A stretch of DNA of 64,000 nt from Chryseobacterium daeguense DSM 19388 (GTDB lineage: Bacteria; Bacteroidota; Bacteroidia; Flavobacteriales; Weeksellaceae). The stretch spans positions 248,001 through 312,000 of the forward strand of contig NZ_AUMT01000005.1 in assembly GCF_000430825.1 (NCBI RefSeq), written 5' to 3'. The notes under the pieces are model-generated. The model was not told the origin of the DNA and searched no databases. It saw only the letters and a list, made by a program, of their open reading frames with translations. Positions 60,647-64,000 of this stretch are shown here, piece by piece. A program made the translations under genes and the position numbers. Within the stretch, counting starts at the first letter, position 1. The number at the start of each line of letters is the position of its first letter.

Positions 60647-61300
60647 ATGGAATATAACACCCAAAAACCTCAGCTTCATATGCCGGAATACGGCAGAATT
60701 ATACAACAGTTGGTTGAGCGTTGCAAAGAGCTTTCCAATAAAGAGGAAAGAAACGAAATGGCAACAGCAATCATCGATTTTATGGGTCAGAGAAATCCCC
60801 AGCTTCGCGATGAAGAAAATTATAATCATAAACTTTGGGATCACCTTTTTATTTTGGCTAATTATGATCTTGATGTAGATTCACCATATCCTTTTCCTAC
60901 CAGAGAACAGCTTGCGGAAAAGCCTAAAAGAATGGAATACCCTAAACTTCAGGGAGATTTTAAATTTTACGGAAAAAGTATTCTTCAGTTAATAGAAAAA
61001 GCAATTGAACTTGAGCCTGGCGACGAAAAAGAAGCCCTGATAGAGGTAATTGCCAACAATATGAAGAAATCTTACAATGTATATAATAAAGAGCATGTAA
61101 CGGATGATGTAATTTTCCGTCATCTGAAGGAACTTTCGGAGAACAGGCTGGATCTTACCGGTATTGAAACCCTTGAAAAGAGTAAGATCTATTACACCAC
61201 CAACAACAACCGAAATAATAACAACAATAATAGAAATAACAAAAACCAGTCGAACAATAAAAAAAGACACAACAATAATAATCATAAAAACAGAAAGTAA
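60647..61300 (+). CDS. DUF4290 family protein with Asn/Arg-rich tail
   Basis: 217 aa from the ATG at 60647. The first 190 residues match DUF4290 (Y-N-T-Q-K-P-Q-L-H-M-P-E-Y-G-R, D-E-E-N-Y-N-H-K-L-W-D-H-L). The final 30 residues are a low-complexity tail of Asn, Arg, Lys and His (N-N-N-R-N-N-N-N repeats). Two nt separate its stop from the murA ATG, the usual Bacteroidota pair. Function unknown; the tail could bind nucleic acid. Confidence 0.85.
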   Translation: MEYNTQKPQLHMPEYGRIIQQLVERCKELSNKEERNEMATAIIDFMGQRNPQLRDEENYNHKLWDHLFILANYDLDVDSPYPFPTREQLAEKPKRMEYPKLQGDFKFYGKSILQLIEKAIELEPGDEKEALIEVIANNMKKSYNVYNKEHVTDDVIFRHLKELSENRLDLTGIETLEKSKIYYTTNNNRNNNNNNRNNKNQSNNKKRHNNNNHKNRK

Positions 61301-61302
61301 AA

Positions 61303-62610
61303 ATGAGTGGAACATTTCAAATACGAGGAGGAAAAAGATTGCATGGTGAAATAACGCCACAAGGAGCAAAAAATGAAGCTCTACAGATTCTTTGTGCCGT
61401 TTTATTAACAGACGACGAAGTCCGAATTAAAAATATTCCTGATATCCATGACGTAAACAGGCTTATTGAAATTCTGGGAGATTTCGGAGTAAAAGTAACC
61501 AAAAACGGGCAGGGAGATTTTACTTTCAAAGCTGATAAAGTAAATTTTGATTATATAAAATCAAGCGAATTCAAAAAAGACGGAGCAAAACTGAGAGGTT
61601 CTATCATGCTGATGGGACCAATGCTTGCCAGATACGGTGAAGCTTATATGCCGACTCCGGGTGGTGATAAAATCGGTAGAAGAAGACTGGATACCCATTT
61701 CCAGGGCCTTGTGGAGCTTGGTGCAGAATTTAATTATGATGAGGATGAATATTTCTATTCTTTAAAAGCAAAAGAACTTAAAGGGAAATTTATCCTTTTG
61801 GAAGAGGCATCCGTAACAGGAACAGCCAATATTATCATGGCTGCCGTTTTAGCAAAAGGAAAAACAAGGATATACAACGCAGCCTGCGAACCTTATCTTC
61901 AGCAATTGTGTAAAATGCTGAACAGAATGGGGGCTAATATTTCCGGAATCGGATCTAATTTAGTAACCATTGAAGGGGTGGAATATCTTCGCGGAACAGA
62001 ACATACGATGCTCCCTGATATGGTGGAAATCGGTTCATGGATAGGCCTTGCAGCCATGACAAAATCTGAAATTACAATAAAAAATGTCAACTGGAATCAG
62101 CTTGGTGTTATCCCGAATACATTCAGAAAACTGGGAATAGAGCTTGAGCAGAGCAATGATGATATTTTCATTCCGGCACAGGAAAATTATAGGATACAGA
62201 AGTTTATTGACGGATCTATCCTGACTATTTCTGATGCACCGTGGCCTGGCTTCACCCCGGATTTGCTTTCAATTATTCTGGTCGTGGCGACTCAGGCGAA
62301 AGGAAGTCTTTTGGTTCACCAGAAAATGTTTGAATCCAGACTATTCTTCGTTGATAAACTGATTGATATGGGTGCACAGATTATTTTGTGTGATCCTCAC
62401 AGAGCAACAGTAATCGGGCTAAACCAGGAAGCACCTTTACGCGGTACAACGATGGTTTCGCCGGATATCAGAGCCGGAAACGCGCTTCTTATCGCTGCAC
62501 TTTCTGCAGAAGGAAAATCAATCATCCATAATATCGAACAGATCGACAGAGGATATGAGAATATCGACGGGAGGCTGAAAGCGATTGGGGCTGATATTGA
62601 GAGAATTTAA
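61303..62610 (+). CDS. murA: UDP-N-acetylglucosamine 1-carboxyvinyltransferase
   Basis: First committed enzyme of peptidoglycan synthesis, 435 aa. Family marks: K23-N24 (G-A-K-N-E-A-L), P-G-G-D-K-I-G-R-R near 119-127 and the C-terminal R-A-G-N-A-L. The residue equivalent to E. coli Cys115 is Asp122 (codon GAT at 61666), as known from naturally fosfomycin-resistant MurA enzymes. Operon with the DUF4290 gene. Confidence 0.96.
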   Translation: MSGTFQIRGGKRLHGEITPQGAKNEALQILCAVLLTDDEVRIKNIPDIHDVNRLIEILGDFGVKVTKNGQGDFTFKADKVNFDYIKSSEFKKDGAKLRGSIMLMGPMLARYGEAYMPTPGGDKIGRRRLDTHFQGLVELGAEFNYDEDEYFYSLKAKELKGKFILLEEASVTGTANIIMAAVLAKGKTRIYNAACEPYLQQLCKMLNRMGANISGIGSNLVTIEGVEYLRGTEHTMLPDMVEIGSWIGLAAMTKSEITIKNVNWNQLGVIPNTFRKLGIELEQSNDDIFIPAQENYRIQKFIDGSILTISDAPWPGFTPDLLSIILVVATQAKGSLLVHQKMFESRLFFVDKLIDMGAQIILCDPHRATVIGLNQEAPLRGTTMVSPDIRAGNALLIAALSAEGKSIIHNIEQIDRGYENIDGRLKAIGADIERI

Positions 62611-62679
62611 TTTAACAAAGCTAGAAGTTAGAAATTAGAGGTTAGAAGTTAGTTTTGCCTTTAATTATTATAAATCAAA

Positions 62680-62709
62680 AGCGTTCGGTTTTCACTGAAC
62701 GCTTTTTTT
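62680..62709 (+). terminator. Terminator of murA
   Basis: AGCGTTC / GAACGCT stem, loop of about 10 nt, then TTTTTTT. The preceding 40 nt contain short AGAAGTTAG-type direct repeats. Confidence 0.88.
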
Positions 62710-62732
62710 GTAATTAAAACTATATGAACCGC

Positions 62733-63044
62733 TTACGAATATTTTCTGCAGACATACTCTACAGTTGTATTCAAAAGTTTATTATTATTCAGATACGATT
62801 CCAATTGGTTGTAATCTTCTGAATTTACATGGATGTAAAGCTGTACAGAACCAAAGCTGCGACCGTTCATGTATTCCACATTGGCCGACAGCACCCTGTG
62901 GCAGATCCCAAACTGATTGTAAATGATATTCATCAAATGCTCAAATTTCATTTTGCCATTCAATTCTATTTCGACTATCAATTCTTTTTTTGGCAGATTC
63001 AGCTTGCTTTCTAAAACCTGGAGTTTGGGATTTGGTGTAATCAT
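62733..63044 (-). CDS. Stand-alone NIL-domain protein
   Basis: 103 aa. K-F-E-H-L-M-N-I-I-Y-N-Q-F-G-I-C-H-R-V-L-S-A-N-V and G-S-V-Q-L-Y-I-H-V match the ACT-like NIL domain that senses methionine at the end of MetN. No ATPase domain is attached and no metNIQ genes are visible. Confidence 0.65.
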   Translation of the reverse strand: MITPNPKLQVLESKLNLPKKELIVEIELNGKMKFEHLMNIIYNQFGICHRVLSANVEYMNGRSFGSVQLYIHVNSEDYNQLESYLNNNKLLNTTVEYVCRKYS

Positions 63045-63207
63045 TAGTCCGCTTTTTTTGTTATTAACTCATTTATTTAATTCTTAGACAAAAATATAAA
63101 ATTTTATTAGTCTATAAAATTAGTAGGATAATAATTTTCAATTTTAACATTTATTTTTTCTTCATTTATAAGCTTTGGTTAAAACCAGTTGAATTTTTTA
63201 ATAAAAA

Positions 63208-63225
63208 AACGGGCTAAAGCCCGTT
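63208..63225 (-). terminator. Terminator of the YiiX-like gene
   Basis: AACGGGC / GCCCGTT stem, loop TAAA, T7 on the minus strand, 25 nt past the stop codon. Confidence 0.88.
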
Positions 63226-63250
63226 CTGTCAGTATAATATTTAATACATA

Positions 63251-63907
63251 TTATTTTAATTCCTTTATCCGTTCCAGTTTGTCGGAAGCTGCCAGGCCAT
63301 TGGGATTACAGCCTAATTCACCTTCAGGAACTTTAAGGTTTTTCTTTTGATAAAACTGCTCCCAGAATTCATTGATTTTTCCGGTTTTAGGATCAATAAA
63401 AGTCATCGGCTCCAACCTGAAAATATGCTCCTTCCGAAAAGCCCTCTCTATAAAATCTGAACAGTAATAGGAATTTTCATCAAGAATATAATTGAAATTA
63501 TAAGGCTTCCCCAACATTGACTCTGCTTTTTCCAATGCCTCTGGTATCGAATGCTGATATTGAGGTTTCAAACGGTAAATAATTACTTTTTGACCTTCAT
63601 CTGACTGATCTTTAATAAAATCCCTCAAAGATTGTCTTTGAGAACCGCCTTTCGGTGCAGCATGCAGCACAAATGAACCTCTATCAGTTTTTTCTAAAAT
63701 ACCGATGTGGTCAAAAGATGCATTTTTTTGCTTTTGGGTAACATTATTAATTGCTCCCGAAAGCCCAGCTTCTTTTGCTGTGACAAACAGGAGATCACCA
63801 TTTTTTAAATCAGAAAGTGCAGAATTTTTGCAATGTAAAAGCAAACATAAAAATAATGCAAACGCAAAAGGTTTCAGTAAAAAATTATTTTTTAAAATTA
63901 CTTTCAT
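63251..63907 (-). CDS. YiiX-like NlpC/P60-superfamily lipoprotein
   Basis: 218 aa, lipobox L-L-L-H-C near 26. Permuted papain-like core: G-D-L-L-F-V at 37, catalytic His in F-D-H-I-G-I, catalytic Cys in Y-Y-C-S-D-F-I. Resembles YiiX/YebB proteins. Probably a cell-envelope cysteine hydrolase. Its first codons overlap the end of the upstream gene by 23 nt. Confidence 0.85.
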   Translation of the reverse strand: MKVILKNNFLLKPFAFALFLCLLLHCKNSALSDLKNGDLLFVTAKEAGLSGAINNVTQKQKNASFDHIGILEKTDRGSFVLHAAPKGGSQRQSLRDFIKDQSDEGQKVIIYRLKPQYQHSIPEALEKAESMLGKPYNFNYILDENSYYCSDFIERAFRKEHIFRLEPMTFIDPKTGKINEFWEQFYQKKNLKVPEGELGCNPNGLAASDKLERIKELK

Positions 63908-64000
63908 AACATTCTATCCAGTCCTGAACCGTCATTTTTTTACTTACTTCCGCCAATAATTCCAAAGGAATATCATCCATTTTCTTGAAACGGACACAAG
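63885..64000 (-). CDS. C-terminal end of a DUF1801-like protein (partial)
   Basis: The last 37 codons of a gene running off the right edge; stop TAA at 63885-63887. The tail C-V-R-F-K-K-M-D-D-I-P-L-E-L-L resembles the C-R-F-K ending of DUF1801 proteins. Overlaps the start of the YiiX-like gene by 23 nt. Confidence 0.65.
   Translation of the reverse strand, partial: CVRFKKMDDIPLELLAEVSKKMTVQDWIECYESNFKK

Overview
The window looks like chromosome of a Flavobacteriia bacterium, most likely Chryseobacterium or a close Weeksellaceae relative. The evidence is AT-rich DNA with very AT-rich spacers, Bacteroidota-type promoters (TTG-N19-TAnnTTTG, seen perfectly ahead of the HU gene and pssA), scarce Shine-Dalgarno sequences, and flavobacterial families such as DUF4290-murA, panD next to an LPG-synthase-like membrane protein, the small-membrane-protein/DUF6427-like pair, LpxH, a SusC-type TonB receptor and many secreted proteins ending in SxAQ. 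I see no phage, IS element, CRISPR array or rRNA. There is one tRNA (Gln, anticodon TTG).

Layout. 0-9 kb: class C beta-lactamase lipoprotein, an unknown protein, an orphan TerD, panD plus membrane protein, HU, pdxH divergent from yqgE, a degenerate class IV aminotransferase, a START-like protein and a class III aminotransferase. 9-18 kb: an OstA-like protein translationally coupled to a Fur regulator, Kup potassium transporter, pyruvate dehydrogenase E1 beta, a DUF2147 protein, and an LTA-synthase-like enzyme divergent from pssA. 18-29 kb: DEDDh exonuclease, DUF2007 protein, FAH-family enzyme, universal stress protein, two membrane proteins, a DUF3109 protein, M16 protease, LolA-like protein and trigger factor. 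29-36 kb: two secreted proteins sharing a C-terminal module, then a probable metal-uptake locus (lipoprotein, TonB receptor, His/Cys-rich protein). 35-43 kb: ABC-F ATPase, an unknown protein, a Tle1-type phospholipase, and an operon of M15-like peptidase, unknown protein, membrane protein, histidine kinase and response regulator. 43-52 kb: aquaporin, PD-(D/E)XK-like nuclease, LuxE-like protein, lpxH, queD, a thioredoxin-like protein, thioesterase, ComF, hydrolase, upp and der. 52-64 kb: tRNA-Gln, small secreted unknowns, katG, a haem-binding protein with a DCC oxidoreductase, alpha-amylase, DUF4290-murA, a stand-alone NIL-domain protein, a YiiX-like lipoprotein and the end of a DUF1801-like gene.

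Most genes are housekeeping or envelope functions. The less explained material is between genes and in promoters. (1) Two copies of an intergenic element have conserved flanks (beginning CTGCAACCC, ending in TCCTAAAAA) around long hairpins of unrelated sequence. (2) Several spacers carry inverted repeats built on TGTCATTCYG or TGTCATCCTG. (3) At least six genes have a perfect TAnnTTTG -7 box ending 3-6 nt before the start codon, which predicts leaderless mRNAs. (4) A 28-codon ORF fills part of a 322-bp gap. Protein-level oddities include a class IV aminotransferase apparently lacking its PLP lysine, a Fur homologue lacking the CxxC zinc site, and MurA with Asp in place of the catalytic Cys (predicted fosfomycin resistance).
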